This document shows positions 45,901 to 58,314 of a stretch of 64,000 bases of DNA, piece by piece. The DNA lies in contig JAWZSP010000004.1 of NCBI GenBank assembly GCA_034401135.1, positions 1,550,001-1,614,000 on the forward strand, read 5' to 3'. Within the stretch, counting starts at the first letter, position 1; every line of letters begins with the position of its first letter. The notes beneath the pieces are model-generated. The model did no database searches and was not told the DNA's origin. It worked only from the letters and a program-made list of their open reading frames with translations. This stretch comes from Volutella citrinella. Its lineage: Eukaryota > Ascomycota > Sordariomycetes > Hypocreales > Nectriaceae. Made by a program: the position numbers and the translations under genes.

Positions 45901-48275
45901 CCCAATGCGCGTTGATCTGCGGCCTTACACCATTGACCACCTGAGCAGCTCTGAACCCGACGAGGAGGGGGAGGAGGACGTGTTCGAACTAGTTGGCGTT
46001 CTTGTCCATTCTGGCACTGCAGAATCTGGACATTACTACTCGTACATACGCGAGCGCCCAACATCTTCAGACGGGTCCAACTGGATCGAGTTCAATGACG
46101 ACATGGTTATGCCTTGGGACCCCGCATCCATGGAGAGCTCAACATTTGGTGGCCTGGATCACCGCCCTCCGTATGACACGAACGGAGTCGCATATGACAA
46201 GACGTACAGCGCCTACATGCTTTTCTACCAGAGAGCTTCAACTCTGAAGAAGGAGCAGGAAGCCGTTGCACAAAAGAGTGCTGTGGTCCCACAAAAAGTT
46301 GAAATTGGCGAGAACTTGAGAGAGCATCTTCTCGGCGAGAATACGATTCTGCTGCGACGGCACTGCATATTCGACCGAAGCCATATTCGACTTGTGCAAA
46401 TGCTTTTCCAGCAGGCAATGACCATCTGCCAGCATGGCACAAACCTAGATTCAACCGGCAACCATGAGATTATTGAGGGGCAGCCCAGGCAAGGGGGGCT
46501 TGCAACCACTGCTATGAGAGTTGCACTCAGTAATCTTGACCAAGTCGTCACGCGCTCAAAGGACATCGTGGATTTCCCCGCATTTTCCAAGATGATAAGC
46601 GACACAGTGCTGTCGAATCGGGATAGCCCCTTGTCATTCTTCAGCTACTTCGTCAACCGGCGCGTGGCATTTCGCGCTCTGCTGCAGCGAAATCCGGATC
46701 CCGGCGTGCGGCTTTTCACCGGGAAAGTGTTTGTTTGGGCCCTGGAGAGGATCTCTCAGGATGCGCCCGAACTATACTACCCTCCCATCTCTCCGCACGT
46801 TTCCGAAATGTCCGATGACGACGCCGATCCGCCTGATGCCGTGGGGAATGCTGACACCTCGGTGATGAGCGGGGCGATGTCCTTGCTGGACTACCTGTGG
46901 CGATTCTTCCACATCCACATCCGAGCGTGGGATGAATATTTCATGACAATTCTGGGGTTCGCTACCCTGGGCCCACGCGAAGTTGCGCAGCTCTTTGCCG
47001 AAAACTATCTCGTCAAGATTATTCGGATAGTCTCGGCTGATGCCATGATGGACCTGCCCGCAAACTACCTGCGCATGATACAGAATGTGATGCGTCGGAT
47101 CAGCACCACGAGGCCCACGTCATATGTGGGGATAATCCAGCTACTATTTTACTTGGTACAGCAGTTGGAGCCAATCCTCGGGAGTGAGGTCATCGTTGAG
47201 GAAGCCTCGGACAGGCTGCTGCAAACGCAAGCTCCATTCAGCTGGACATCCGAGGAAGTCCAGCTCGTGCTCACCGGCATCAGCGGGGCGCCTTCCAGCC
47301 TCTTCATCGAGAAGCTTCTTTCGATAGACCAGGCACATCAGGTCACAGACGGTCTCATTCGACTCCTCGTCGGCACTGGCGCTCAAATGGACACCAGGGT
47401 GCTCCAGACATTGAAAAAGTGCATCAGGGGGGAAACATCAACCCAAGCCATGGACCCGTTCCTTAGAGGGGCGAGCGTTTACATCGAATGCTCTGGCCAG
47501 CTCGAGTATGCTACCAGGATGGTGCAACACGTGTTTCTCCAAGCCAAGAGCCTTCAAAACTCCGAGGGGGCCTATTTCCTTGATTTCTTCAAGACGGCTC
47601 TTCACTTGGAACGACCAGAACCAAATTTTGTGGCCGGCTTGCGCGCCCTTAGTCTGAGGCTCATTCCAAAGTGGGCTCCTCACCTGCTTGTCTACCCAGA
47701 TGCGGTAATTCGGTCAAATACGGAGGAGTTCCTGGGACGCGAACTTTTCAACTACGTGCCCCCAGGTGAGAGTATTCCGGCTGGCGATCGAGAGAAGAAC
47801 ATGATTGTGCAGACAGTCAAACATCTTGGGCTCCTTTGCTTGATGTATCTACAGGAGATGCACGTGAGGAGGAGGATCCAGTTGAGACGGGATGTGGCAA
47901 GCTCCATTCTCATGGTGGTGGGAGAATGTTCGCACATGATTGACTCGGACCCTGAAACACAAGCCGAAGTGGACGTTGAGTTCTTGGCGCTGCAGCGTGG
48001 TAAGTGGTGGTACCAGGCGACGGAGATTACCCCTGGCAGCCAGTGACTGACCTTGAGGCAGATGTCTTGGACCCCTTCCGCAGACTGATGGTGGATGATA
48101 TGGACGACGAAGGGTCTGGTATGTACCAATCGATAAGCGACTCCGATGCAATTACCGCAGGCTGACGCTCAGTAAAGAATGGGAAGGATCCTGCGGCTCA
48201 TCGAACGCCATTGAAGACGTTGTCGAGATGAGCATGCCAGCATTGAACGACGTGAACGACATGAACCTACCATGA
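39912..48275 (+). CDS. Very large ubiquitin-specific protease (USP9X/USP34-like)
   Basis: Predicted deubiquitinating cysteine protease of about 2,636 residues. Nine exons: 39912-40614, 40671-40836, 40886-44576, 44632-45001, 45066-45635, 45691-45742, 45796-47999, 48062-48118 and 48178-48275. A disordered N-terminus of about 220 residues is followed by 1,400 residues of helical repeat-like sequence, as in the USP34/USP9X/FAF class, including a likely ubiquitin-like segment near KYQSFDGNQHTEVKPL to DNYRVYYRGHPF. The catalytic domain shows the Cys box GLQNLSNTCYLNSL (C1677), paired cysteines YKCSTCDRHVD, NMIFHLKRFDFN, and the His box VHSGTAESGHYYSY (H1930), then NWIEFNDD. The Cys box has Ser where Gly is usual. 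A further 600 residues follow. Substrates cannot be told from sequence. Confidence 0.92.
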
Positions 48276-49023
48276 GGCCATTCTGGCCAACGAATTAATT
48301 TGGGCGGAGGGAAAGGGGGAAAGGGGTTGGAGGGGGTCAAGTCAAGGAGGGACCTAGCCAGCCGATGGCAGACTGGATGATGTGGGTATGCAAGGGCGTC
48401 ACGGCGAGACTGTTTGATTTGGCACTGGCTTTTTCTTCTTGTTCGTTTCTGCCTCTGCGCCACTGGCTCCGGGGAACCCGAATCCTGTCCGACACTGCGA
48501 CAGAGGGCAAAGGGGAAAGACGAAGGAGAGGCGACTGAGCCTGGAATACTGCATAGCACAGGAGTGATGGCGCAAGGGCAGCGAGCCCAGGATCATGCAG
48601 CTGGTGAGAGCAAGCAGCATAGCAGGCTAGGGAAAAGGTGAAAGCGCAGACTAATTTTGGGTTTCACGACAGCCCGATGGGTAGGGCATCGGGAGACGAT
48701 TGGGTGGCCCTAGACCTCCCAGCGTGATCAAGACGCAAAATTCACGATGAATGAAGTGCTCCTATTTTTGTTTGCCCTAGAATATTTCCAACGTGATTGA
48801 TTCCACGTCGGTTGGTCAGTTCATTGGCCCACCCGAGCTGGGTTGGCGGCAAGTGAAGCAGTTGGGTTTCTAAAATTATTAAAGCCCTTGGCTGTCTTTG
48901 AGTTGAATCAGTCCGGAAGCAGGCTTCAAGCTTGACTCGACGAGGTGAGCTGTTTGCAGTCGGCCGCTTGACGATATTCTATGTTTAGCCTCTGCCAACT
49001 TGGCCGAGGCACAGGGGTGTTGG

Positions 49024-49051
49024 GTGTGTGTGTGTGCGCGCGCGTGTGTGT
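49024..49051. repeat. Alternating GT/GC tract
   Basis: Twenty-eight bases of strict purine-pyrimidine alternation, GT runs with a central GC block, a sequence type known to favour left-handed Z-DNA. Confidence 0.9.
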
Positions 49052-50383
49052 TATACCAAAGCGGATCTAAGAGCAAGGGCCAAGTGATGATGAAGAATAT
49101 CAATCCGAAGAGGGCGCTTGAGGGTCAGCAAGGACATGGGGGAGAGGGTTCTATTAAAAGTGCCCGATATTAGCTCTCGTCCTGTTACGATGGGTGGTTG
49201 AAGGCTGTGGACTGATTGGCGAACAGCGTCTCGGCCGGTGAATCCGCTCGTGGTTCAGGTAAGGCGGCTGGCCCGGACACCTGGCGGCCCGAATTGGGTG
49301 TTGTTGATGAAGCAGCAGTGGAGTGCAAGGCTCGGAGATGAGGCTTGATTGATGAAGGGGCAATATGTGAGCATCGAGTGGTGGTAATGAAGAGCTACGG
49401 GTCTGGGGGGCGGCCGGGACAGGTGGGCCAGCCAGGGCGCCGTCCGTGTGTTGCTAATTCGGGATACATCTGGGGATCTGTAGATCTAGGCACGGACAGG
49501 CTTTCGCCCGAGCTTGAAGGGGCAAGGGTAGAGAACAATGGAAGTGAACGGGTGAACAATGGACAGTGCAGGCGGGGGCATCCTGGGCCGGACAGGGCGA
49601 CGAGTCACGAGGCCGGCATGGACGGGATGAAGATGGAAGCAAGATATGCGAGGTGATAATGAGGGAGGGAGTGTGACGGCGGTTGCTAAGACGCAGTAGC
49701 CCGTGTTCTTTCTTGGGATCACATCTCGTCACATTCCGTCACGTTGCTACGTCAGGCGATGCTGAGGCAATTCCAGAGTCTGGACCGGAGCTAGCCAGCT
49801 TCAATTGCCAGAAGCTGGTTAGTTTGGACTCTGGCGATGGCCACCCGACTCCCGGAGCGTGAATGTGACGGCGCTGCTGCAGTTGATTTCACACTCGGGG
49901 ACCAGGCTCCCAGCAGCCCTCAGTTGACAGTTTGTGTGTCTCACTTCTAAGTTGTAAGGCCCCGCCACGGCGGCTCGACAGGGCTATTTTTGGGGGTGTC
50001 CCGCGTACGTAAGCAGCGGGGGACCAATGGCAGTGCGTACCGGGTGTGACGACATTGTAAAAATAGCAATGTCACGCTGCATTGCGGGGGCCGCTAATGC
50101 ATGTTAGCCGCCGACCCCCCCGAACCAGAGTCCAAGGCTCCAGGGAGCTCAGAGCACCGATGCCACTTAGAGCTCCAGTGGAGATAAGCCCTGTGCGGCC
50201 GCCCAATCAGACGCTTTAGTCACTACCGTCAACCCCTGCCAGCCCGGCCACGCGAACCAATTCAACCGGAGTCCCCCGCCTTGGGGCGGCGATAGGGACA
50301 GTGTCTGCCTCGACCGCTGCTTTCCCGCTTATCCCAGGAGAATCGACATTGGGGGAAATCGCCTGCACCGGCAAAGAGCCAGC

Positions 50384-50403
50384 CACTCACTCACTCACTC
50401 ACT
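50384..50403. repeat. CACT tetramer repeat
   Basis: Five exact tandem copies of CACT in non-coding DNA. Confidence 0.9.
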
Positions 50404-51286
50404 GTGCCTGGCAGGGCACCCTGGTGAGGCATCTATTTCTGGGCCGTTCTACATACTATAGCACCCAGCTTAAGAGCTGGCAGGCAGGTAGGCTGGCCGG
50501 CCGTGTGCTTGTTTCTATCTTTGGCCCCAGTCGTCCGCCTCTTGGACCGCTTCGTCCAGTGATATGGCCCCATCGCCACGCCTCTGCAACCCAGACGGGA
50601 CCCTTTCGCCCCGTGCAAGTGCAAGCTTGACCTGCAGTACCACTTTGCCCCATCACCCGCATGCCCATGTCCCCCTCCTCTCCCACCCCTGCCCAGCCCA
50701 AAAACCCAAAACGCACCCGGCCCTGTTTCATCTCATGATGCGTTGACGACTCGCCTCCCTGTCTAGCCCTCGAAACGGAGACGCCACACCTGAAGCAGCC
50801 CTGCCATTGGGTCCTTAGCTTTTTCGAAACGCTATATTTACTCTTCTGCTTTATTTCCCGAACAGGGGGTTGGGAGCGGGGGGGCCGGGCCCGTTGTTTC
50901 GTCTCAGCTTGGGAATCAAGATCTCCATGTTTCGAATCTTCAGACGACACCGATGGGCGGGGCGCGCGCGCACTTATATCTCACGGCATCGCCTCCCTCA
51001 TCGTCCTCAAACGGGTCATAAACAAGACAAGACATTCCTCGCACGGCAGCAGGCTTGGACCTCGAGGACAACAAGAACAACATCGACAGGGTAGCCTAGA
51101 CGGTTGAGCCCCCTCATCCCATCCTTTGGCCCATCATCTTTTATTTTTCGTATTTCAGTCCGCCCGTCTTCCCAGTACGAGGCCATCACCTCCATTCCTT
51201 GCGAGCGACGTCCACTTTTTGCGATCGATACCCATTCGCTTTGGTTCTCCAATTATACCCTCTCCATTGCCATCATCATCATCATC

Positions 51287-52924
51287 ATGTCTCTCAAGGA
51301 CAGAATCTCGTCGCCTCTCGAGGCTGGTACCTCGCTTCTCGACGCCCACCACCTCCCTCCGCTCCTGACTCCCGCCCTCGAGCACGTATCAAGTCGACTC
51401 GCGCGCAAGTCGATGCACATCACGCTCGTCGTCGCACGCCGCGAGTATCAGCTCCCCTCCGTCGTCCCCCCCAAGGGCTCCCCCGGCCTGTCCACCCCGA
51501 CGACGCCCATGTCGCCCGCCATGCGCTTCAACTTCTCCGCCGGCCCCGTCTCCGCGCTGAAGCAGCTGGTTCGCTCCGGCTCCTACACCGGGCCCTCCCC
51601 GAAGCGCCCCATGGAGTCCTCGCGCTCTGGGCTGTCATCGCCCGCCTTCAGCCCCGGCCTACCCAGCCCCCGGGCGTGGCCCATGACACCGGCCACTCCC
51701 ATGTCGCCTCCGCCCATGACGCCTGGCACTGCCTCGTCCACCACGACCGACACCATGAGTTCTATAATTGGGTCCAACTCCTTCGGCATGCGATTAGTCT
51801 ATGCCAACGGGTTGCCACCCAAAGCGGAGAGACACTTGGCAGACGCCCTTGAGAGGGCAGAGAGGAGGTACCGTGTTGGGTAAGTCATTTGCAGCTGCTT
51901 TCGTTGTATAAACAAGAATCTCCCGGACTGACACAAAGACAGAACCGAGTGGCTATCCCCGCCCATGGGCCCAGCAGCTGCCGGTCTGACAAACCAGCTT
52001 GTCCACTACTCGATGATCCAAAACGAAGTCCTCTTCTCCTCTGAGAGTCTGACCCTAGTCTCCTTGGACCGACTGTACAGCCTCAAGAGCGCCCTGTCGA
52101 GCTACTCAAAGACCAAGTCTCATCTACGGCTGGAAGACGCCGTCGACGAGCTCCGTCGCATCATCCTCGCCAACAACGGCCAAAAGGTCACCAAGGCCGA
52201 CATCCTGCGCTCCTACGACTGGCTGAGCGTGTCGAGCAAGGCGCTCACCGACCTCGACCGCATGTACCGCCGCGCATACGGTGGCCCCGAGCAGCTGGGT
52301 GGCATCTCCGGCATGTACACCACCGCCGCCGCTGTCGTCGCCGCGGAGCCCGTCATCAAGTCGGAGAGCGAGTTTGAGTACGACAGCGAGATCGAGATCG
52401 AGAGCGACGATGAGGAGGACGAGGTCTTCGACCTGGAAAAGACGGCCATTGGCATCGCCCTCTCCACCGCACAGCGCCCTCCCGTTGTGCTGCGCCCTGT
52501 TGCGCAGACGCCCTCGCCGAAGCCCCCCCTGCTCAAGATCCAGACCAACTTTGACAAGCAGGTGGCCAAGCCAGATGTGGTGCACAACCCGCAGAAGGAC
52601 GACGACAACAAGAAGGGCGATGATGGAGACGATGAGGAGCGCACGGCACGCCCCACGGATCGCCTCGTCTTCACCATGCACTCGTGGACGGGCAACACCA
52701 TTGACCAGGTGCTCAGCGCCGAGCCCAAGACGCCCCAGCTCTTCAACCCGACCCTCCTAAGCCCAATAAGCGCACTGAGTCCCACCCAGCCTGGGCTACA
52801 GCTCGGACCCACGACGCCCAACGGCTACGACGACATCTCGCCCACCACTCGTGGTGAATGGAGCTTCCTGACCGGGGACAGGGAGTTCCAGAGCGGGAGG
52901 ACCGTCAATGTCGAAACCTTTTAG
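51287..52924 (+). CDS. Conserved filamentous-fungal protein of unknown function
   Basis: Predicted 524 residues from exons 51287-51879 and 51943-52924; the splice joins ALERAERRYRVG to TEWLSPP. The family looks familiar from filamentous fungi (possibly the DUF7582 group, not verified), without known function. An ordered N-terminal part includes LLDAHHLPPLLTPALEHVSSR and ARKSMHITLVVARREYQLP. A Pro/Ser/Thr-rich insert (about 65-155) follows, then a helical domain with NQLVHYSMIQNEVLFSSESL, AVDELRRIILANNGQKVTKAD and LDRMYRRAYGG. The last 150 residues are acidic and disordered (SEIEIESDDEEDEVFDLEK). Ser/Thr-Pro sites are abundant (TPTTPMSPA, TPATPMSP), so phosphorylation by proline-directed kinases is plausible. 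The start is the ATG just after the CATCAT run. Confidence 0.75.
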
Positions 52925-53218
52925 AACAAAAGCTTCTTTGTTTCTTTCTTTTGGAGTTTTGAGCGAGGATTCATGAATAATGGTGTCTGGTGGTTAATTC
53001 TTGTGTGACTTCTCCCTCTTCCTCTTCATATTTCCATCCTAGTTCTTCCAGAACTTCGATTCATGTACATATCCTGGGTAATTAGAGCGAGGTCGTTCGG
53101 CATATACACTCTGATTCTTGAAGAATATATTCTTCTAAAAAAAAAAGAGAACAACCAAATAAGTCTGCCCCTCGTGTCTTGGTCGTCCATGTGCGCAAAT
53201 TTGGGTATCGTAATTTCA

Positions 53219-54385
53219 TCACCAACCGTATTTACTCGACGCCTCTTTACGGTTGCTCTTCCCCTTGGCAAAACTATCCTCCAGCGCGTCCTTCTGGTTC
53301 TGGACGTTCTGCACCAGCTGCCGGAGACTGTGCTTGCCTCCCGAGATGGCCTTGACTGGGTTGTGTATCTGCTGCTCTCCGGCTGCTCTGACCTCCTCGT
53401 TGTGCTGGTACTCCTTGTCCATGTTGAAGTTGATGACCCGCTTGGCCGACTGGCCAGCACCCCCGCGGCCAAAGAGCTCTCGCCTTTGTGCAGCCGTGAG
53501 GTTCATGTCGTTGGCTATCGTGTCTAGCGACTCGGAGCCCGGCACAGTAGATACCGAGGGCCCGCTCTGGGCATAATTGGCGTACGAAGCATAGTCATCC
53601 ACCACACTATCCTGGGAGGTTGCACTCGTGTGAGTCGCAAACATGGGTTCATAAGAATTGCCCTTATTCGACGACTCTGTGGGTTCTGAAGGCTCTTCCG
53701 TGTGCATCGAGAACAGCGAGGCCTTCTTTGGGGTAGGTGCTGGTGTAGGTTGGGCCGTGTCTTCCTCGACCTTTGCGCTTGGTGGCTCGGGCCGCTTGGT
53801 TGCTTGAACCGGTGCCTTTTGTACTCCCGCAACGGTCTTCTTCTTCTTGTTCGAGTTTCTCGCGACCGAGAGCGGCTTGAACATCAATGGCTTGCCAACC
53901 AGTTTGACGTCCTCAGCCTTGGTCTGTCCTTCAGGAATCGACGGTTGGGCAGCAGCCTTTGGCGCAGGCAGCCCCATACCCGCTCCCGGCAACGCAGTGC
54001 CTGCGCTGTCGTCATCATCTCCTCCCCGGCTGAAACCCGGCGCAGCGCTAGTTTTGAGATTGACGCCAGGCCTTGGGATCCCAGAACTCGAGGTTGTAGG
54101 CTTCGGCTTGTTCGCATTCTTCGGTGGCGGCAGAAACGAGTTGAACCCGGAAAAGAGGCCTGACCCCGCCATCTTTGCGCGCTTCGCAGGCGGCTCGTCG
54201 CTGGCCGGTGCTTTCGAGTCGGCCGAGAGTTGCGGAAGGTTGACAACAATGCGACCCGGGTTGGAGCGATCCACGACCTTCTGGAAGGGTTTTTTGCCCG
54301 TCGGCTGGGCTGGCTTCGCGACAGGCTTTGGTTGCGTCTCAGCTTCAGACCCCGAGTCGGAGTCTGAGTAGTCGACTAGGCCCAT
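53219..54385 (-). CDS. PRCC-like protein (MAD2B-interacting domain)
   Basis: Predicted 388-residue nuclear protein, single exon, like the human proline-rich PRCC family, annotated in fungi as mitotic checkpoint regulator with a MAD2B-interacting region. The N-terminus MGLVDYSDSDSGSE is typical of the family, followed by PPAKRAKMAGSGLFSGFNSFLPPPK, a Pro/Lys/Ser-rich middle, and a C-terminal conserved block from about residue 285 (DTIANDMNLTAAQRRELFG, VINFNMDKEYQHNEE, GKHSLRQLVQNVQNQKDALE). PRCC homologues associate with the spliceosome, so a splicing link is also possible. It is head-to-head with the Sin1 gene, 348 bases apart. Confidence 0.85.
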   Translation of the reverse strand: MGLVDYSDSDSGSEAETQPKPVAKPAQPTGKKPFQKVVDRSNPGRIVVNLPQLSADSKAPASDEPPAKRAKMAGSGLFSGFNSFLPPPKNANKPKPTTSSSGIPRPGVNLKTSAAPGFSRGGDDDDSAGTALPGAGMGLPAPKAAAQPSIPEGQTKAEDVKLVGKPLMFKPLSVARNSNKKKKTVAGVQKAPVQATKRPEPPSAKVEEDTAQPTPAPTPKKASLFSMHTEEPSEPTESSNKGNSYEPMFATHTSATSQDSVVDDYASYANYAQSGPSVSTVPGSESLDTIANDMNLTAAQRRELFGRGGAGQSAKRVINFNMDKEYQHNEEVRAAGEQQIHNPVKAISGGKHSLRQLVQNVQNQKDALEDSFAKGKSNRKEASSKYGW

Positions 54386-54733
54386 GGCAGGCTATGTTGT
54401 CTGTTGTGTTAAGTTAAAGATGTTGATGGCGCAAAGAAGGATGCGATGGATTCCTCTCCACCATTGCGAGCCTTCTGGAGAAGTATTGCTTGGAAGGACC
54501 CACCCCTGCATCGTCGGGGCTGGTGTGCGCCACACCTGGAGGTCTTGGCGCAGTCGCGAGGCTGAGCACTACTACCCTCCCTCCTCAACCCCACGATATG
54601 GCTGCGTTGCGACACCCTTGATGAGCCTCATGCCTACATTCTGCTTCAACAGAGATGTAGATGAACTCCATCCCTCCTATACACGATTGAATCCTTAGCG
54701 CGACATCGTTTGTGTGTCGGGAACACAGGCGCG
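54386..54733. promoter_or_regulatory. Shared PRCC/Sin1 intergenic promoter
   Basis: The 348 bases between divergent start codons must hold both core promoters. No specific element was recognised. Confidence 0.5.
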
Positions 54734-57375
54734 ATGTCCGTCATCCAGCTAGAAGAGTACGTGTAGACTCACAAGCAACTCCATTCCCTCGCCGAGGCGC
54801 CCATCCTTCAGGATCGCGTATAGCTGACGCTCTTCTCTCTGCAGCCTGGTGTCCTACCAGCTTCGCTCGAGCTACCTCAATGAGATAGCAGACGGTGTAG
54901 GCGAGCGACTACTCACCGTCAACGACAGCTTCCTCAACTCGGCCCCCTTCAAGGCTGCGGGCTGGCGACCCAACTCCTCGCATCACAAGCGAACACACTC
55001 ACCGCCGATCCCCACCGCCATCGCCTCCGAATACTTCCAGGCTCCGAGGCAGGCTGGCCTCACACTCGAAGATGGCGAGGAAGACGGCGGCATGCTCACG
55101 GCCGGTGGGTCTGACACCATGGGACCCGGCATGGCGGCCACCCGACGGCGACGGCGGCGCGAGCAGATGGAGGAGGACGACAGCAGCGACCTTAGCGATG
55201 AGAGCGACGACGAGCCGGATCAGCGGGCCGCCCAGCAGATAAAATTTGCAAAGATGCCCGTGAGGGGCCGCGCGGGCTCGTCGCCGCTGCAGAACACCAG
55301 CCTGCGTCAGGCAGGGGCCACGCCGCCGCGCGCACCTCGGCGAGGATCGCAGTCCGCGCTGGAGACAGTAAAGGAGAGGGCGCGGCGCGACACCGTCACA
55401 AGCAGCGAGATATCCTCAGAAAATGAATTCGATATTCCCGCCGTCCAGCGCAACAGAGAGGCAGCGAGAGCCATGGCCAAGGCCGCCAAGCTACAGGCCC
55501 GGATCTTGGAGGAGCCCACTCCGGGCCTTCAACGGGCGGATACGTCGCTCTTGCCTGAGGAGGAGGATGATTCGGATGAGGTATCGGACATGTCCGACGA
55601 CTACGCCGAGAGCATCGATTCAGCATCTATCCTGGACGCCGTGGACAACCCCATCAACGCGTCGCCAACCCGCCAGGTCGTGGGGACGCCTCCCAAGAAC
55701 TTTGTCCGCCGGTCGACAATTCGCAAATCCGCAATGCCGACACACCCCGCAGCCCTCACGGCCTTGCCCCCTCCCCGGCCCATGAGCACGATCCGGCCCC
55801 CCAGCCTCGCTCAGCCCAGGAGTCTCCTATCGGCCGCTCTCAAAGCCAAGGACAACAAGGCCTCGATTCCGTTCCAAAAGTTTGCCCATTTCAGCGGCCA
55901 GGGCACGCAGGGATCCATCGCTGTGCGCATCTACGCCCCTTTCTCCAAAGCACCGATGAAGCCGTACCAGGTGCTCATCCGACCACGAGTCCAGAACGAC
56001 AAGGGGGTGGAGCGGGCCGTCACCGTCGCGGACCTCATCGGCCTCAGCTTATATCGGTACAATGAGGACAAGGTGGCGCCTCCTCTGCCGAAGACAAAAC
56101 TGAACATCAATTGGTGGACTCTCAGGATGGTAGAGGACGGCGAAGTTGACGATGACTTCCCTCCCTTTGAGAGGACGAAACCGCTTACTTCATTCACGAC
56201 CGTCAACAATGCCAACATGCGTGGGGGCGGCCGAGGCCGGTCCAACTCTACGGCTTACGATGACTTTGCTCTGGTGCCGGCATCAGAGGACGAGTTTGTA
56301 GAAAACAAAGCCCTGACCCCTCAGGAGGACGAGGAAGATTCACAGGCCGCGTCATCGACGGCCACCATCCCAGAGGATGCCGTCCCTCAACAAAGTCGCA
56401 TTGACGAAGATGCTACTCCAAAGAGTACGCCCGCTCCAAACACAGGGGCGTTCCCCGATGCGCGCCCGCGCCAGAATCCCATTGTCACCACGACATATCG
56501 GTCCAATGCGCTACCACAGGATCTACCGCAAGCCCCGGCAGCGGCACCCAACACTGTCCGAGGGCAGCAGAAGCTGCTACGCATCCTCATCATGTCCTCC
56601 GATATTGCGCCCGGACAGATGGTGACTCTGGACGTGACGACAGACACGTACCTGGCAGAAGTGCTGGACCTGGTCTGCCGCAAGAGACAACTCGACAAGG
56701 CAAACCACGTTCTCAAGCTCCCCAGCACGGGCGCAGTGGTGATGATTGACCGACCTGTTTCGTCTATTGGCGACGACAGTGACCTCGAGCTTCACCGACG
56801 GCGGTTCGCTACGGACGGACCGTTGACCATCACAGGCTCTCCAGGCAGCTCGTCGCCCAAGATGCTGCCGCCAACAGACGCCCTCATGCAGAAGCGGGCC
56901 AAGAAGGTACAGGCACAGCTCGTGGGCAGCCATCCGCTGGCGCGGGAGGCGCTGAGCCACCACCAGTTCAGCAGCGCAAACTACAAGAAGTACACGGTAT
57001 GGCGCAAGCAGCCGATGAGGCTCGTGAGCATGAGCGAGCGTATCTTGGTCATCGATGGCTACTTCATCCACATCATGCCCGCGTCGGGCGGCAAAGTCTT
57101 GCATGACGGAGGGGGCAAGACTACGACGGTACACTTTAGCAATGTCGTCGGGTGTACATTATCCCGCAAACACCCCACGACTGTAAAGGTTGGTGCTCCC
57201 GCACATGTTGCCGTCTTGAACGAGTAGTTTCTAACCAAAGTTTCCAAAACAACAGGTTGTAGTGTTCAAGGCGACGGAGACGAAGCGTTATGATTTCGAG
57301 GCACGCAGCGCAAACGAAGCTGCCGAGATCGTGCAAGAGCTGAAGAAGGGCATCTCGCCCTACCGAGATGTATAG
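54734..57375 (+). CDS. sin1: Sin1/Avo1, TORC2 subunit
   Basis: Predicted substrate-binding subunit of target of rapamycin complex 2, 828 residues, which recruits AGC kinases at the plasma membrane. Exons 54734-54756, 54845-57188 and 57256-57375. The first splice builds the N-terminus MSVIQLEDLVSYQLRSSYLN. A disordered acidic region (DDSSDLSDESDDEPD) follows, then the CRIM domain (about 345-490; SIPFQKFAHFSGQG, DLIGLSLYRYNEDKVAPPL, NWWTLRMVEDGEVDDDFPP), a Ras-binding-like region (LRILIMSSDIAPGQMVTLDV) and a C-terminal PH domain (about 715-828; YKKYTVWRKQPMRLVSMSER, completed by VFKATETKRYDFEARSANEA in the last exon). All expected domains are present. Confidence 0.93.
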
Positions 57376-58314
57376 TAGTCGATTGTGTAGTTTTAAGGCG
57401 GGTCTATCTCCTCTGAGCTGAACCAACGACGGTCAAATCCACCCCCCCACCGCCAGAGGAGCGGAATGGGAATTCAAACGTATGAAAATCTCACGTGGGC
57501 GCTGCAAGAGCAACGCAACACCCGTGGGAGGGATGAGGACACGGCGCTTGAAGCTGCAAGAGCCAAAACGAAAGGATGAGACATAAGAGGGAAATGAGGG
57601 TATACCCGGTTCAGCGGCCCCGAGAAAGCACGGGCTTTGCCTTTTACGCTCGTGCAGCAGAGACAAAACAAATATGAGGAACAACTGCTCGTGTCGTCTT
57701 TGATGAATGCAATTAGACTACGCTTTCTATTTTCATACCTGCATAACCATGACTTTGTTCAGTTTGCACTGCTAGCTCTGGTTGGGTGTAATGTTGGGCG
57801 CACAGCATCCGCAGAGTGTGCCCGGGTCTATCAAACAAGACACAAGACGGAGCGGGATGCGACGTTGGCTGCCACCGCCCCCTGCCCACAGCTCCGATGC
57901 TTGAAATACGGGGCTGCGTCACCAGACATGCCCCAGAACAGTCCAGGTAGTAGTTGTCAACGCTGGCCAGCGGTGTGAGTGCATGAGGGCAGCTGCTGGG
58001 TGCACACGTGCAACCCGGTATGTCTGCATCCATAGGTGATGTTGGCGGCCTCGTATAAGATAGCTTGACGCTTGTGCCTTGCTTGGCATGGTGTCGTGTG
58101 CGGCCCAACTTCCGATGATGAGTCGAGCTATGCAACTCTACCAGGCAAAGGGTACAGCGCAACATGCTCTATAATGTCAACCCACGCATTTCCGCCATTA
58201 CACTCTTGCAAGCAAGGTGTCCCACTTCATTCCAGTCTCGTTCTCCGGCTCGTTCTCCGGCTCGTTCTCCGGCTCGTTCTTCGGCTCGTTCTCTTCATGA
58301 TCCTCGACTCCGTC
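57376..58314. other. Intergenic region between converging genes
   Basis: Contains the 3' ends of sin1 (plus) and the F-box gene (minus). A 12-base tandem repeat lies at its right end. No gene is supported. Confidence 0.5.
58229..58288 (-). repeat. 12-base tandem repeat beyond the F-box stop
   Basis: About four and a half copies of the unit CTCGTTCTCCGG on the plus strand, with one T-for-C change. On the minus strand each unit reads as Glu-Asn-Glu-Pro or Lys-Asn-Glu-Pro in the same frame as the F-box gene, starting twelve codons after its TAG. Confidence 0.9.

Larger units (their letters stand above)
48276..51286. other. Intergenic region, 3 kb, no gene seen
   Basis: Contains a 28-base alternating purine-pyrimidine tract (49024-49051) and a CACT repeat (50384-50403). 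The last 150 bases before 51287 are pyrimidine-rich with CATCATCAT directly before the start codon. Several overlapping short frames look spurious. Confidence 0.5.

Noticed and set aside
52213..52821. Long minus-strand frame opposite the second exon of the gene at 51287
   Set aside because: It is the antisense shadow of a well-supported exon with biased codon use.
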